Origin: DASSSY01 sp035708205 | GTDB lineage: Bacteria; Bacteroidota; Bacteroidia; Chitinophagales; Chitinophagaceae | Assembly: GCA_035708205.1 (NCBI GenBank) | Contig: DASSSY010000004.1 | Span: 496,001-560,000 of the forward strand | DNA length: 64,000 nucleotides | Direction: 5' to 3' | Shown here: positions 16,615 to 26,320 of the stretch, in pieces | How positions within the stretch are numbered: the first letter of the stretch is position 1 | Layout: each line of letters begins with the position of its first letter | Notes under the pieces: generated by a model | Seen by the model: the letters and a program-made list of their open reading frames with translations, nothing else | The model's database searches: none | Told to the model about the DNA's origin: nothing | Made by a program: the position numbers and the translations under genes

Positions 16615-19600
16615 CTATTTTCCGATCTCGAATTTACGCATCAGCCAATGGCCGTTTGTGAAGCCGATCCTGATCTGATACGTCCCCGAGGCTAAATTTT
16701 GCGTGTGCAGCATATAAGTATTGGCGCTGCTTAATTGCCGGCTTAATAATTTTTGTCCCAAGACATTATAGACCTCAATGGAAGACATCCTTAAGGTGCT
16801 TTCATTTTTTATGGTTATTAAATCGGTAGCCGGATTGGGGTATAGTTTTAATTGAGCCTGATCCAGAGATATCTCCCCGACACCATTGACGGTAATCTGG
16901 ATATCCTTGTAGGTAGTATCCGAGCCGCAAATACTATACACAATTAGTCTTACCGTATAGACGCCATTGGTTGCATAGGAATGTGTCGGATGTTCCTGTG
17001 TAGAGGCCGGGCTACCATCGCCAAAATCCCATTCATAACCCGTAATGGAATTGATATTATGCAATACTGATGCCGTAAATGTGAAAGATCCGTCAGGGTT
17101 TTGCGCTTCATTAATGCCATTCACAACCGGGTTTGGCAACAAACCAATAGTCACATTATCCGAGGTTGAGCAACCGTATAGGTTCATAACCGTAACGGTG
17201 TATAAGCCCCCTCCGAATGCCTGAGTGGTTTGAGTGGTATCGCCGTTATTCCAGGCATAGCTGCTTCCCGAAGGTTGTGTCCCGGCATCCAGGGTGATGG
17301 AAACACCACTGCAAATGCTGGTGTCTGTTCTTAGCTGAACAATCGGGGACTGGCGTACGACTACCTCGGTGGCTGACGTAATGGAGCAGCCATAGGTGTT
17401 GGTGATGGTTACGGTATAGCTGCCTGAATCATTGACGGCGATGGTTTGCGTGATTTCCCCGGTATTCCAGGCATAGGTGCTTCCGGCATTGCCCGCGTCC
17501 AGATCCGGTGTAGTCCCCGTACACCAATTAGTGGTATCGGGAAGGACGCTGACCGGTGCCGGGTTGGTTGCTATATGAATGCTATCCGCTTGCTGGCAGC
17601 CATATGTGTTAGTTACTGAAACAGCGTAAATACCGGAATCGGATGCTGAAATGGTTTGCGTATTCGCCGAGATGTTCCATTGAAATATATTGCCCGGATT
17701 GCCGGCATCCAGGATAATGCTGTCACCAGGACAAAGCGCCGTATCGTTACCCAGGTTGACTATTGGCAGATCATGTACGACAACGGTAGAGGAATCTTCA
17801 ATGGTACAGCCGGTGGTGCTTGTAATGCTGACCTTATAATTTCCGGAGGCCTGTACACCCAGTTTTTGGCCGTTATCGCCGGTGTTCCAGATATAACTGC
17901 TTCCGGTATTCCCGGCGTTCAGCGTATCAGTTTCTCCCGAACACATGGAAAGCATAGGGGGAAGGACGCGGATTGGATAAATACCATTCTGGACAATGAT
18001 CGTGTCTGAAGCAGTGCAGCCGTTAGCCCCTGTTACCGTAACCGAATAGGTCATGCCGGTATCAATGGTTATAGTCTGGCTGCTGGCGCCCGTACTCCAG
18101 ATATAACCGGTTCCCTGGTTCCCGGCATCCAAAGTAATGGCTGAAGTGCCCGGGCAGATAGACGTATCATCGCCCAGATCAACAGCCGGTAAAGGATTAA
18201 TGGTTGCAATAACAGGCTGGCGGGCGCTTTCGCAGCCACCGCCAATCCCTACAAACGGTAAAGTGATATTGGTGTTTTGTGTACCTATGGATGGGGTGGC
18301 AATTGTAAAATCAGAAGCGTCATCATTATCGGAGCTGCCAGTCCTTTGGAAGGAATTGGAGGACCCCGCAGCGCTTCCGCTAAGGCCCGACCCTATCCAG
18401 CTACCATTTAAATCTATTGAGGCCCCCGAGATGCTAAGGGTTGTGGTCTGTATTGTAGACTCGGCCCAGTCCTGGGAAACGAAATCGACTACGTTATTAT
18501 TAGCGTCTATTATTAAGGCCCATCCTTTTCCCGTAGGGTCCCAAAGTATGTTATTTCCCCAGTAATTTGAAGCGCTGGAGGCGTCCGTCCAGGATAAAAT
18601 ATCCCCTGGGTTAAGCACGCCATTAAGAGTTTGGACGATTGAGTTAACCGTTGTAACCGTACTATAGTTATCGCTGATGGCAACCTTCCAGCCGGTAACA
18701 TCAACCGGTGAGCCGCTGACATTTTGGATTTCCAGACCATCGGTATTGCCGATATTCATTTCTGTTATGCGGATACCATTGCCACCACTTCCGCTATTTA
18801 AAGCTGAAGAGACATAAAAAGTATCCGTCGCTGCCAAAGACGGCATATAACTGCTTCCGGTGTCTATTGGTGTTGCCGCCAATGGGTCATCATACCAACT
18901 TATGGTGCCGCCGGGGGTTCCAAAAGCTTCTAAATTAACGGTGCCCGGGCCGCATCTTTCGTTGTTATGAACACTATCTATGTTCAAATTCAGGACAGTA
19001 ACTTTTAAAGAGTCGGAATAGCAGGAGCCGGAGGAACTGCCCACCTTTACCCTATACCAGATAGAGCTTATCAGGGTACTGTCTGTATAGGACGCGGTAT
19101 CCGAATTGGTAATATCAGTCCATATTGCACCATCCCCAGAGCTTTGCCAGGTCAGGTCACCAGGAGTATATCCTGTGTTTGGACTAAGTTTAAGCGTTAT
19201 ATTGTTTCCCGCACATAAGGTATCGGATACAGTTGAAACGGTATATTGCGGGGCCTGGAATGTACCCGAAATGCTATCGTTTGAGGTTACAGTATCGGCT
19301 ACGCCGTTCGGCAGGGAAAGCCATACTTCAATGTCAGTCGGGATGTTATCGGAAAAGGTCGCGTTTCCCAGGGCGATTGTGTCCGAATTTTGCCCGGTGG
19401 AACTGGTTAAGGGCACAAGCGTACCATTGTATGTTACCGGTGTTTGGACAACGCCGTTGACGGACCAGTTGACCTGAAGACTGGTAATATTGTTGACCCC
19501 GGCATTGTAAACCGTAATATTAACCATTTGCGGACCCGGGCAGAAATTCCCCATGGGGCTGATAAGAGCCACGGCGCCCGCGTTGTTGCTTCCTGTTGGC

Positions 19601-21984
19601 GGCTGTTCGAAAGCACCGATAGATGGCGTTGCCGGACGTGGATTGCCATTGATGTCTTTAGGAACGAAAGCGGTCAGGTTCAGGCCCTGTCCCAGCAAGT
19701 TCGTGCTTTGCGGGGTCAGGTCACCGTTAGCGGGATTGGCAAACTGGGGGTCAGAAGCAGGAGAGCCTGCTTCTAGTGTAGGGTTTGCTGTCTGGAAAGC
19801 CGATTGGGTAGTAAATGCTCCCGAATAATATCCATAATTTTGGGTACCACTTTGGGTAGAATTGACATAAAAGTTATTTTTTTGTGCATCGTCAATGCTG
19901 GCGGTAGTTGAATAATAAAAACCATATTTGGTGCCGGTACCACCGGCAGTAATGCTGATATTATTGTTTTTGATCTCTGTTCCGGTATTGGTCCCTGATG
20001 CGTAAATGCCGTAATTTGTAGAAGAGCTGCTCAGGCTCTGGTCAAGGTTGACGGTATTATTATATACTAAATTATAAGGCGATGTGGACAGGTACATAGA
20101 ATAAACCGTTCCGCCCTGATTGATGTCATAAACGGCATTGTTGGCTATCAGCACGGGATCCGTTGCCTCGCCGTCTCCTAACAGGTACATCGCATAGCAA
20201 CTTGAGGTACCGCCATTTGTACCACCGGGTGCATGAACCCGGTTGCCGATGATCTCTGTTCCAGGTGTTACACCACTATTGTAAATGCCATAGAATGTTG
20301 TTACACTGGTTTTCCCGGCGCGGTTGACATCATTATAAAGGAGCTTTGTCCCTGTCGCATCATAATTGTAAATACCGTAATAATAAAAGTTCTCAACAAT
20401 ATTGTGTTCGACAATGTTGCTATCCGAAGGCCCGTAAATCGTTATGCCATAATAATAGCCGCCGGAGCCGGTGGTGCCTTTAAGATGGTTATAACCGATA
20501 TAGCAATGTGTCCCGTTTGTGCCGGATGATAAGGCCGATGTAGTGGAGGCGCTAAAGCAGATACCACTGCTGTTTGCAGAGGATGTCGCCGTAATTGATG
20601 ACAGATCGAACTCGCAGTGCATAATGCTGTCATACGCTGAGCCATTCGTTATTAGGGCTCCCCAGCCGTAATCCGTTGCCAGTGCCTTGAATTTCAGGCT
20701 ATCGATCGTTACATATTTGGCACCGTCCAGGGTCAGTAATTGCCTGCCGGAAGAGGTATTTGTATATTGAACGGTTTCACCGTTCCCATTGATCCGTATG
20801 GTATTCACCGCGCTGGCACCGGCGATATTCCCGATATTGACCAATTCGATATATGGCCCCGAGCCGGCAACGACGTTTGCCGTGACCGGTCCGCAAACGC
20901 CGTATTGCTCCAGATCGGTAATCAAGCTGTCAATGGTCTGGTAATTCGTGGCGCTCGCTGTTGATCCGGCGTCTATTGTATATGTGCCGGACATAGAGGA
21001 ATGTAATACCAAAGAAATCGTATCGTTGAAATTAGCGGTATCGACTACGCCATTGGGTAAGTAAGTCCATGCTTTAAAGCTGACCGGGGCAGAGGTAAAA
21101 ATGTGGTTGCCCAAGGTGACCTCTCTTTCCATAAGGCCTGAACCGCCGAAAGTATCTAAGGTCTGGGTTAAATTGTAGGACGGTTGTGCCACACCATCCA
21201 ATTCCCAGCCGATTTTTACGGAATCAATGATATTGATACCGTTGTTTACTACCTTAACTTTTATATCCTGAGGGCCGGGGCAGAAACTTACAGGAGAGGA
21301 TAACTCAGTTATACCGGCGTTATTTCCGGCTGGTATCCTGTAGGTAATCCGGATAGTCGGTCGATGGTCATTATATAGTGAGCTACTGCCAATTGTGGTA
21401 GAGGCGCTGGGGGCGGTGCTTGCCGCCCAGCCAATGGCCATATCGGTAGCTGTTTCATAATAAAATTCATTTGCCCCGCTTGGTGTACCAGCCATTTCAT
21501 GATCGGTTATGATCTCTAAAGAGCCGCCTGAATACAGGAATGGGGTGGGAAATTCAAATTCTTCATAAGAATCGTTCCCGGCAGGGAAAGATTGCGTTGT
21601 GGATGTGTAAACCTGTGTTGCCGAACCAATAAGTGTGCTCCATGTTTCGCTGGATAAGGAACTAGCGTTGTTGTTCTCCATCCAGATCTGGAAAGTATTG
21701 TTGCCTGAAATGGTGCCCGATTCTTTTAGCCAGGCTACTTTTGTAATAACGGCGCCCGGAGGGATGTTTAGCTCTGATGCCGTATATAAATAGGCGTAAC
21801 GGGAATAGTCAAAAGTGGAAGAGGAAGAGCTCCTATAGTATGGGCCGTAGTAATAGCTTGAACTTCCTGATGTTGGGCCAATGTCTACAGATAATTGGGC
21901 CTGGACAGCTGAGGAAGCGAAAAATACCCCTAAGATTGTCATTGCGGTATATAAGGACAACCGCCAGGTAAAATTTTTAATCAT
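16615..21984 (-). CDS. Giant T9SS cargo protein: beta-helix, lamin-tail, repeat cassettes, PKD, sorting domain
   Basis: A 1789-residue secreted protein. Order: signal peptide (1-29, ending QAQ); N-terminal beta-sandwich-like region; two related CARDB-like modules beginning NNAG near 223 and near 800, each with FCPGPQ; between them a right-handed parallel beta-helix (about 345-790) with repeated 'NN.v' turns; an Ig-like module near 940-1040; a lamin-tail domain (about 1068-1205, ITEMNIGNTDGLEIQ); five repeats with paired Cys (1268-1613); a PKD domain (WDFGDGSP); and a T9SS type A sorting domain from about 1712 (LYPNPATDLITIKN). It is predicted to be exported by T9SS and surface-bound or released. 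No catalytic site was recognised; adhesion or polysaccharide contact is a guess. The Thr/Ser/Gly-rich composition and absence of Lys fit a surface protein. Confidence 0.85.
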   Translation of the reverse strand: MIKNFTWRLSLYTAMTILGVFFASSAVQAQLSVDIGPTSGSSSYYYGPYYRSSSSSTFDYSRYAYLYTASELNIPPGAVITKVAWLKESGTISGNNTFQIWMENNNASSLSSETWSTLIGSATQVYTSTTQSFPAGNDSYEEFEFPTPFLYSGGSLEIITDHEMAGTPSGANEFYYETATDMAIGWAASTAPSASTTIGSSSLYNDHRPTIRITYRIPAGNNAGITELSSPVSFCPGPQDIKVKVVNNGINIIDSVKIGWELDGVAQPSYNLTQTLDTFGGSGLMEREVTLGNHIFTSAPVSFKAWTYLPNGVVDTANFNDTISLVLHSSMSGTYTIDAGSTASATNYQTIDSLITDLEQYGVCGPVTANVVAGSGPYIELVNIGNIAGASAVNTIRINGNGETVQYTNTSSGRQLLTLDGAKYVTIDSLKFKALATDYGWGALITNGSAYDSIMHCEFDLSSITATSSANSSGICFSASTTSALSSGTNGTHCYIGYNHLKGTTGSGGYYYGITIYGPSDSNIVEHNIVENFYYYGIYNYDATGTKLLYNDVNRAGKTSVTTFYGIYNSGVTPGTEIIGNRVHAPGGTNGGTSSCYAMYLLGDGEATDPVLIANNAVYDINQGGTVYSMYLSTSPYNLVYNNTVNLDQSLSSSSTNYGIYASGTNTGTEIKNNNISITAGGTGTKYGFYYSTTASIDDAQKNNFYVNSTQSGTQNYGYYSGAFTTQSAFQTANPTLEAGSPASDPQFANPANGDLTPQSTNLLGQGLNLTAFVPKDINGNPRPATPSIGAFEQPPTGSNNAGAVALISPMGNFCPGPQMVNITVYNAGVNNITSLQVNWSVNGVVQTPVTYNGTLVPLTSSTGQNSDTIALGNATFSDNIPTDIEVWLSLPNGVADTVTSNDSISGTFQAPQYTVSTVSDTLCAGNNITLKLSPNTGYTPGDLTWQSSGDGAIWTDITNSDTASYTDSTLISSIWYRVKVGSSSGSCYSDSLKVTVLNLNIDSVHNNERCGPGTVNLEAFGTPGGTISWYDDPLAATPIDTGSSYMPSLAATDTFYVSSALNSGSGGNGIRITEMNIGNTDGLEIQNVSGSPVDVTGWKVAISDNYSTVTTVNSIVQTLNGVLNPGDILSWTDASSASNYWGNNILWDPTGKGWALIIDANNNVVDFVSQDWAESTIQTTTLSISGASIDLNGSWIGSGLSGSAAGSSNSFQRTGSSDNDDASDFTIATPSIGTQNTNITLPFVGIGGGCESARQPVIATINPLPAVDLGDDTSICPGTSAITLDAGNQGTGYIWSTGASSQTITIDTGMTYSVTVTGANGCTASDTIIVQNGIYPIRVLPPMLSMCSGETDTLNAGNTGSSYIWNTGDNGQKLGVQASGNYKVSITSTTGCTIEDSSTVVVHDLPIVNLGNDTALCPGDSIILDAGNPGNIFQWNISANTQTISASDSGIYAVSVTNTYGCQQADSIHIATNPAPVSVLPDTTNWCTGTTPDLDAGNAGSTYAWNTGEITQTIAVNDSGSYTVTITNTYGCSITSATEVVVRQSPIVQLRTDTSICSGVSITLDAGTQPSGSSYAWNNGDTTQTTQAFGGGLYTVTVMNLYGCSTSDNVTIGLLPNPVVNGINEAQNPDGSFTFTASVLHNINSITGYEWDFGDGSPASTQEHPTHSYATNGVYTVRLIVYSICGSDTTYKDIQITVNGVGEISLDQAQLKLYPNPATDLITIKNESTLRMSSIEVYNVLGQKLLSRQLSSANTYMLHTQNLASGTYQIRIGFTNGHWLMRKFEIGK
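17146..18183 (-). repeat. Five-copy alternating A-B-A-B-A protein repeat in the giant cargo gene
   Basis: Residues about 1268-1613 consist of five units of about 70 residues. Units 1, 3 and 5 start with a V-x-L-x-x-D-T-x-x-C pattern (type A); units 2 and 4 start with a VLP-x5-C pattern (type B). Each has a Cys early, a Leu-Asp-Ala-Gly-like strand, a Y-x-W-(N/S)-x-G motif, a Thr-Gln-Thr strand and a Tyr-Gly-Cys or Asn-Gly-Cys end. The same cassette occurs at 24961-25575. DNA copies have diverged, so recombination is not recent. Confidence 0.8.
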
Positions 21985-22256
21985 GCCTTGTCTGTTTAAT
22001 TTGTGAAAACGATGATTAATTAATATTAATTAACGGTACAAGATACAAATTAAAAATAATTAAGCAAAAAATAAGAGCCTCTTTTTAGGAATCTTTTAAT
22101 TTGGATGTGATTATATTATGGCATTTTTACTTCTGTATTCAAATACTGTTCGGGTTGTTTCCTGTATTTTCATGGCCTTACTATAAAAGAATTCTTGAAA
22201 ATGCGGTGTATTATTAGCACAAAATTTTTATTTTTGCCCGGAGAAACCGAAAAGAT

Positions 22257-22505
22257 ATGTCACACGATATTACGACAACCAACCGGAAAAACAGGAATTC
22301 TTCAATGGCCGCGTTCGGATTTGTGGCAATTATTATTATCCTGATCATTTCCGCTGCTAACTATTTACGGATCCAAGCACCTCGTTTCCAGCCGGTCACG
22401 CAGACGGAAAGAACGGAGATGGAAGAAGCTGCCCATGAACGTCATCATACACCTGCTGGGGAACAGCCGGCCACTACCCCGGAAGAACACCATCAGGCAC
22501 ATTAA
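22257..22505 (+). CDS. Small single-pass membrane protein with His-rich tail
   Basis: The 82-residue product has a Ser/Thr/Asn/Arg-rich start, one transmembrane segment (about residues 19-37, AAFGFVAIIIILIISAANY) and a polar tail of Glu and His (AAHERHHTP... EEHHQAH). A plus-strand -7-like box TATTTTTG at 22229-22236 sits 20 bp before the ATG. hldD begins 6 bp after its stop, so the two may be co-transcribed. No family is recognised. The His-rich end may bind metal, which is inference. Confidence 0.7.
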   Translation: MSHDITTTNRKNRNSSMAAFGFVAIIIILIISAANYLRIQAPRFQPVTQTERTEMEEAAHERHHTPAGEQPATTPEEHHQAH

Positions 22506-22511
22506 ATACTG

Positions 22512-23501
22512 ATGGGTTCGATGCAAAAGGATGCAGTCATTGCTATTACCGGTGCGGCAGGTTTCATTGGAAGCTGTCTTGCCGGGTACCTGAATGGATT
22601 GGGCTATGCCAACCTGATCTTGATAGATGATTTTTCTCATCCCGAAAAAACAGCTAATTTCCTGGAGAAAAGTTATCTTGAAAAAGTTGACCGTTCTGAT
22701 TTTCTGGACCGTATGTCCCATTATGCCGGGAGGATTCAATATTTCTTCCATTTAGGCGCGCGCACGGACACTACAGAACAAGATTACAGGTTGTTGGAAA
22801 AGCTTAATTTGATTTATTCACAGCAAGTCTGGACATTTTGCGTACAGGAGAACATTCCCTTGGTGTATGCTTCTTCAGCGGCCACTTATGGCAGTGGCGA
22901 ATGGGGCTATAAGGATGACGAATCCTTATCCGATCAGCTTCAGCCTTTGAATGCCTATGGTATTTCCAAAAATGAATTTGACCGTTGGGTCATCCGGCAG
23001 GAGCGGCAGCCTCCTTTTTGGGCCGGCCTGAAATTTTTTAATGTTTATGGTCCTAATGAATACCATAAAGGCCGCATGGCTTCCGTAATATTCCATGCTT
23101 TTAATCAAATCCGGGAAACAGGTCATGTCTGTCTCTTTAAATCCCATCGTCCCGATTACCAGGATGGCGGGCAACTCCGGGATTTTATTTATGTTAAAGA
23201 CGTTCTGAAGGTTTGTTCTTGGCTGATGAACCATAAGCCGCTGTCGGGACTTTACAATTTAGGTACAGGGCAGGCGCGTAGCTTTTATGATCTGGCTAAG
23301 GCGGTTTTTGACAGCCTTCAGGAACCTGTCGATATCCAATTTATTGATACACCATTAGATATCAGGGATAACTATCAATACTTTACCGAAGCTGATATGC
23401 GAAAGCTTGGATCCGCAGGTTACGGCTCGGCATTTTATACTTTGGAGGGTGGAGTAGCGGATTATGTCCGCAATTATTTAAATGTCCAAAAATATCTATA
23501 G
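22512..23501 (+). CDS. hldD: ADP-L-glycero-D-manno-heptose-6-epimerase
   Basis: Short-chain dehydrogenase family epimerase producing ADP-L-glycero-beta-D-manno-heptose for LPS inner core. The Rossmann motif ITGAAGFIGSC starts near residue 11; the HLGARTDTTEQD block is specific for RfaD/HldD; SSAATYG gives the catalytic Ser/Thr and YGISKNEFD the YxxxK. NVYGPNEYHKGRMASV is another HldD hallmark. The length of 329 residues is normal. Start could be Met4 (22521). No other heptose genes (gmhA, hldE) are in the window. It follows the small membrane protein by 6 bp. Confidence 0.93.
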   Translation: MGSMQKDAVIAITGAAGFIGSCLAGYLNGLGYANLILIDDFSHPEKTANFLEKSYLEKVDRSDFLDRMSHYAGRIQYFFHLGARTDTTEQDYRLLEKLNLIYSQQVWTFCVQENIPLVYASSAATYGSGEWGYKDDESLSDQLQPLNAYGISKNEFDRWVIRQERQPPFWAGLKFFNVYGPNEYHKGRMASVIFHAFNQIRETGHVCLFKSHRPDYQDGGQLRDFIYVKDVLKVCSWLMNHKPLSGLYNLGTGQARSFYDLAKAVFDSLQEPVDIQFIDTPLDIRDNYQYFTEADMRKLGSAGYGSAFYTLEGGVADYVRNYLNVQKYL

Positions 23502-23715
23502 CCGCCAGCCTTTCCGTCTGTTCCGGCCCGGAAATATCTTTTTTCCAACTTTTCAGGAAATTTTGCCGTCTCATAAAAGTAAATTAACTTTAACCTTTGT
23601 TTGCATTTCACTATTAAATTTTGTTACTTGCGGACAAAATCATGTAGTGATCGTTTCGGATGATTGCTGGTTTTATTTTAAGGAATACTTTTTAGACGGT
23701 AATTAAATATTGGAG

Positions 23716-26109
23716 ATGAAAAAACTTCTATGTTTCGTTTTGGCAACCCTTTTTGGTAGTTCCGCCGCTTTTGCCACTTATGACACGTTGTCCATCAGCA
23801 GCGGCTATAACGCAGATGTCATTGCCAATGGAGTAGGGTCCGCATCGACTACAACCAGCAATGATGTGGATGGTGCGAACTATGCTTATGTTTCGAACGG
23901 GTGGCAATCCAGCTCATCCGCTACGGGCATTACGACCGGGTTGCCTGCCGATGGCATCGTTAATAGCGCGCTGACAACAGGACTACAGTTCCAGTTAGCG
24001 GATTACAGTAGCAATAATTCTCTTCGGCTGACGGGTAGCAATAACGGTACCTTAGATTTACAAACACCTGTTGCAGCGCAAACGCTTTATATATTGGCCG
24101 TTACCGGGAGCGGCAGCTCCACGATGACCGTAACCATTAATTTTTCGGATGGCACGACTCAGTCACAGTCTTCCATGACGGTTTCAGACTGGTATGGCGG
24201 TACCAATGTCGCTTTAACCGGGTTTCAGAGGGTCAATAGACTCAATAATCTTTTAGATAATGCTTTTAACGGGCCGAATCTTTACCAGTATTCCATTGCC
24301 ATCACAACTGCTAACCAGGCCAAAACCATATCCAGCGTTGAATTTGAGCGAACAGGTGGTAGTTCTACGGGATCGGTGCTTAACATCTTTGCCCTGAGCA
24401 TTGAAGAATCAGCCATAACCTGCCCGCAGCCGACGGCCCTTACGACGGCGAATATCACCACCACAAGCGCGGATTTGGGCTGGACGGAAGCAGGCAGTGC
24501 CACGCAATGGGAAATCTCTTACGGCCCTGCCGGTACAAGCGCAGCCGGCGGTACGCATGTTTTTACAACAACCAATCCCAAGACCATTACAGGTCTTACT
24601 GCGGCAACCGGTTATGAGTTTCATGTAAGAGCCATTTGCGGGCCTGGTGATACAAGCCTTTGGTCAGGACCAAAAACTTTTTCTTCCGATTGTGGCACGG
24701 CTCCGACCATTACCTCTACTACGGACGGTGAACGTTGCGGTAAAGGTGTCATAACCCTGCACGCACAGCCAAGTTCAGGCATTGTTCGCTGGTATGCCGC
24801 CGCCACGGGCGGAAGCCCTTTAGACACGGGTAACAGTTTTACGACAGCCGCGCTTACGGCTTCCCAGAATTATTATGTTGCCGCCGCGGCGCATTATCAG
24901 GCAACCTGTGAAACAGGTACGCGGCAATTAGTGGCCGCTACGGTACACCAGCTGCCAACGGTGGATCTGGGCAATGATACGGTGATCTGCCAGGGCACAT
25001 CAATTACTTTGGATGCGGAGAACCCCGGAGATACTTATTTATGGAGTAGCGGCGCGACAACCCAGACCATTCATGCGACTTCTTCAGGCGTGTATTATGT
25101 CAAAGTAACGGATGGTAATAATTGCAGCAATGCAGACACTGTCGTTTTGAATAGCGGTATCCAGCCGGAGGACAGTCTTCCGGTTATCAGCAATCTTTGC
25201 GTTGGGGACAGCATTATTCTGGATGCTGCCAATATCGGTTCCTCCTATAGCTGGAATACGGGAGATAATACGCAAACGATCAAAGTCGGGGCGGGGGGCA
25301 ATTATTCTGTTGCCGTAACCAGTACAGACGGTTGTGTGGGGAATTTCCAGACCAATGTTGTCTCCCGGCCGTTGCCAGTGGTAGATCTCGGGGGTGATAC
25401 GGCTATTTGCGGCAACAATGCCATTACTTTGGATGCGCATAACCCCGGCAGCAGCTATGTGTGGAATACGGGCGATACCACCAGGATGATCGGTACTACC
25501 GATAGCGGCCGGTATTCGGTTGTGGTGACCGATAAGTATGGTTGCGTGTCCGGTGATACGATGCATCTGGCCTTTATTGGCCAGCCCTATGTGAACGGGT
25601 TTAACTTTATTCCGCAATTTTACGAGCGTTTGGGCCAGGTGGTTTTCCATCTGAATCATCCTATAGATGTTCAGAGCTGTCTTTGGAATTTTGGGGACGG
25701 TAGCCCGGAGTCAACCGATTTTAATCCTACCCATACTTATGATATCAACGGCGGGGTGTATATTGTTACGCTGACGGTATATAACACCTGTGGCAGCTAT
25801 ACCGTAACCCTGCCTATTGAGATCGATACGAAGACCGGTGTGGTTACCGTTGCGGACGCTGCCTCCGTGCTGACGGTCTATCCTAATCCGGCTAAGGATT
25901 ACCTGATGTTGCAGGTGGCTGATCAAAACACTATTGAACAAGCTGCGCTTTACGATATTTCCGGCCGGGAAGTGGAAAAAGCAGGATATGGCCCGTCAGG
26001 TCAAAATAAGGTGAAGGTACGGACGGGTAATTTACCGTCAGGGATATATTTATTACGTGTCAAAACCAAAGCCGGATGGCAAAGCCGCAAGGTCGAACTG
26101 GTACGCTAG
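23716..26109 (+). CDS. T9SS cargo protein with DUF4465-like, FN3, repeat cassettes, PKD and sorting domain
   Basis: ATG 23716 (MKKLLCFVLATLFGSSAAFA) is a clear signal peptide start; a TTG two codons upstream was rejected. About residues 22-235 resemble the DUF4465 lectin-like fold of Bacteroidota secreted proteins. A fibronectin type III module follows (about 238-325, ending SLWSGPKTF), then an Ig-like module with CGTAP and CGKG cysteines, then the A-B-A repeat cassette (416-620), a PKD domain (WNFGDGSPESTDFNPTHTY region) and a type A sorting domain (VYPNPAKDYLMLQV, SGIYLLRVKTK) from about 721. It shares cassette order and tail with the 1789-residue protein. Function is unknown. A strong terminator follows. 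Confidence 0.85.
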   Translation: MKKLLCFVLATLFGSSAAFATYDTLSISSGYNADVIANGVGSASTTTSNDVDGANYAYVSNGWQSSSSATGITTGLPADGIVNSALTTGLQFQLADYSSNNSLRLTGSNNGTLDLQTPVAAQTLYILAVTGSGSSTMTVTINFSDGTTQSQSSMTVSDWYGGTNVALTGFQRVNRLNNLLDNAFNGPNLYQYSIAITTANQAKTISSVEFERTGGSSTGSVLNIFALSIEESAITCPQPTALTTANITTTSADLGWTEAGSATQWEISYGPAGTSAAGGTHVFTTTNPKTITGLTAATGYEFHVRAICGPGDTSLWSGPKTFSSDCGTAPTITSTTDGERCGKGVITLHAQPSSGIVRWYAAATGGSPLDTGNSFTTAALTASQNYYVAAAAHYQATCETGTRQLVAATVHQLPTVDLGNDTVICQGTSITLDAENPGDTYLWSSGATTQTIHATSSGVYYVKVTDGNNCSNADTVVLNSGIQPEDSLPVISNLCVGDSIILDAANIGSSYSWNTGDNTQTIKVGAGGNYSVAVTSTDGCVGNFQTNVVSRPLPVVDLGGDTAICGNNAITLDAHNPGSSYVWNTGDTTRMIGTTDSGRYSVVVTDKYGCVSGDTMHLAFIGQPYVNGFNFIPQFYERLGQVVFHLNHPIDVQSCLWNFGDGSPESTDFNPTHTYDINGGVYIVTLTVYNTCGSYTVTLPIEIDTKTGVVTVADAASVLTVYPNPAKDYLMLQVADQNTIEQAALYDISGREVEKAGYGPSGQNKVKVRTGNLPSGIYLLRVKTKAGWQSRKVELVR
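24961..25575 (+). repeat. Three-copy A-B-A protein repeat in the second T9SS cargo gene
   Basis: Units start VDLGNDTVIC (A), near SLPVISNLC (B) and VDLGGDTAIC (A), each about 70 residues, with the Y-x-W-(N/S)-x-G and late Gly-Cys motifs seen in the giant cargo gene at 17146-18183. They run into a VNGFN / PKD segment equivalent to VNGIN / PKD of that gene. Confidence 0.75.
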
Positions 26110-26134
26110 AAGCATTTATTTTATAAGTTTTCCG

Positions 26135-26172
26135 ACAGCTCCGTTTTTGTTTTGAACGGAGCTGTTTTTTTT
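26135..26172 (+). terminator. Strong intrinsic terminator after the T9SS cargo gene
   Basis: ACAGCTCCGTT (26135-26145) and AACGGAGCTGT (26155-26165) form a perfect 11-bp stem followed by eight T. It lies 25 bp after the stop at 26109. Confidence 0.85.
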
Positions 26173-26265
26173 ATGAATGTTCCAGCTGTCAGGACCGTTC
26201 CATATAGCCTTATGGCTCCTGTAAACACAAGCGGCTTCCAGCTCTTATTTTCAGATATTATTTCC

Positions 26266-26273
26266 TACATTTG
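26266..26273 (+). promoter_or_regulatory. -7 promoter element of lpdA (TACATTTG)
   Basis: TACATTTG followed by CC is the Bacteroidota -7 box; the lpdA ATG is 48 bp downstream, behind an AT-rich leader. Confidence 0.5.
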
Positions 26274-26320
26274 CCTTGTTTTTTAATACTATCATACCAT
26301 TCAAAAAATAAAACAGATTT

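Noticed and set aside
17146..18183. Direct DNA repeats suggesting recent duplication
   Set aside because: Units are similar only at protein level; DNA copies are too different for a recent event.
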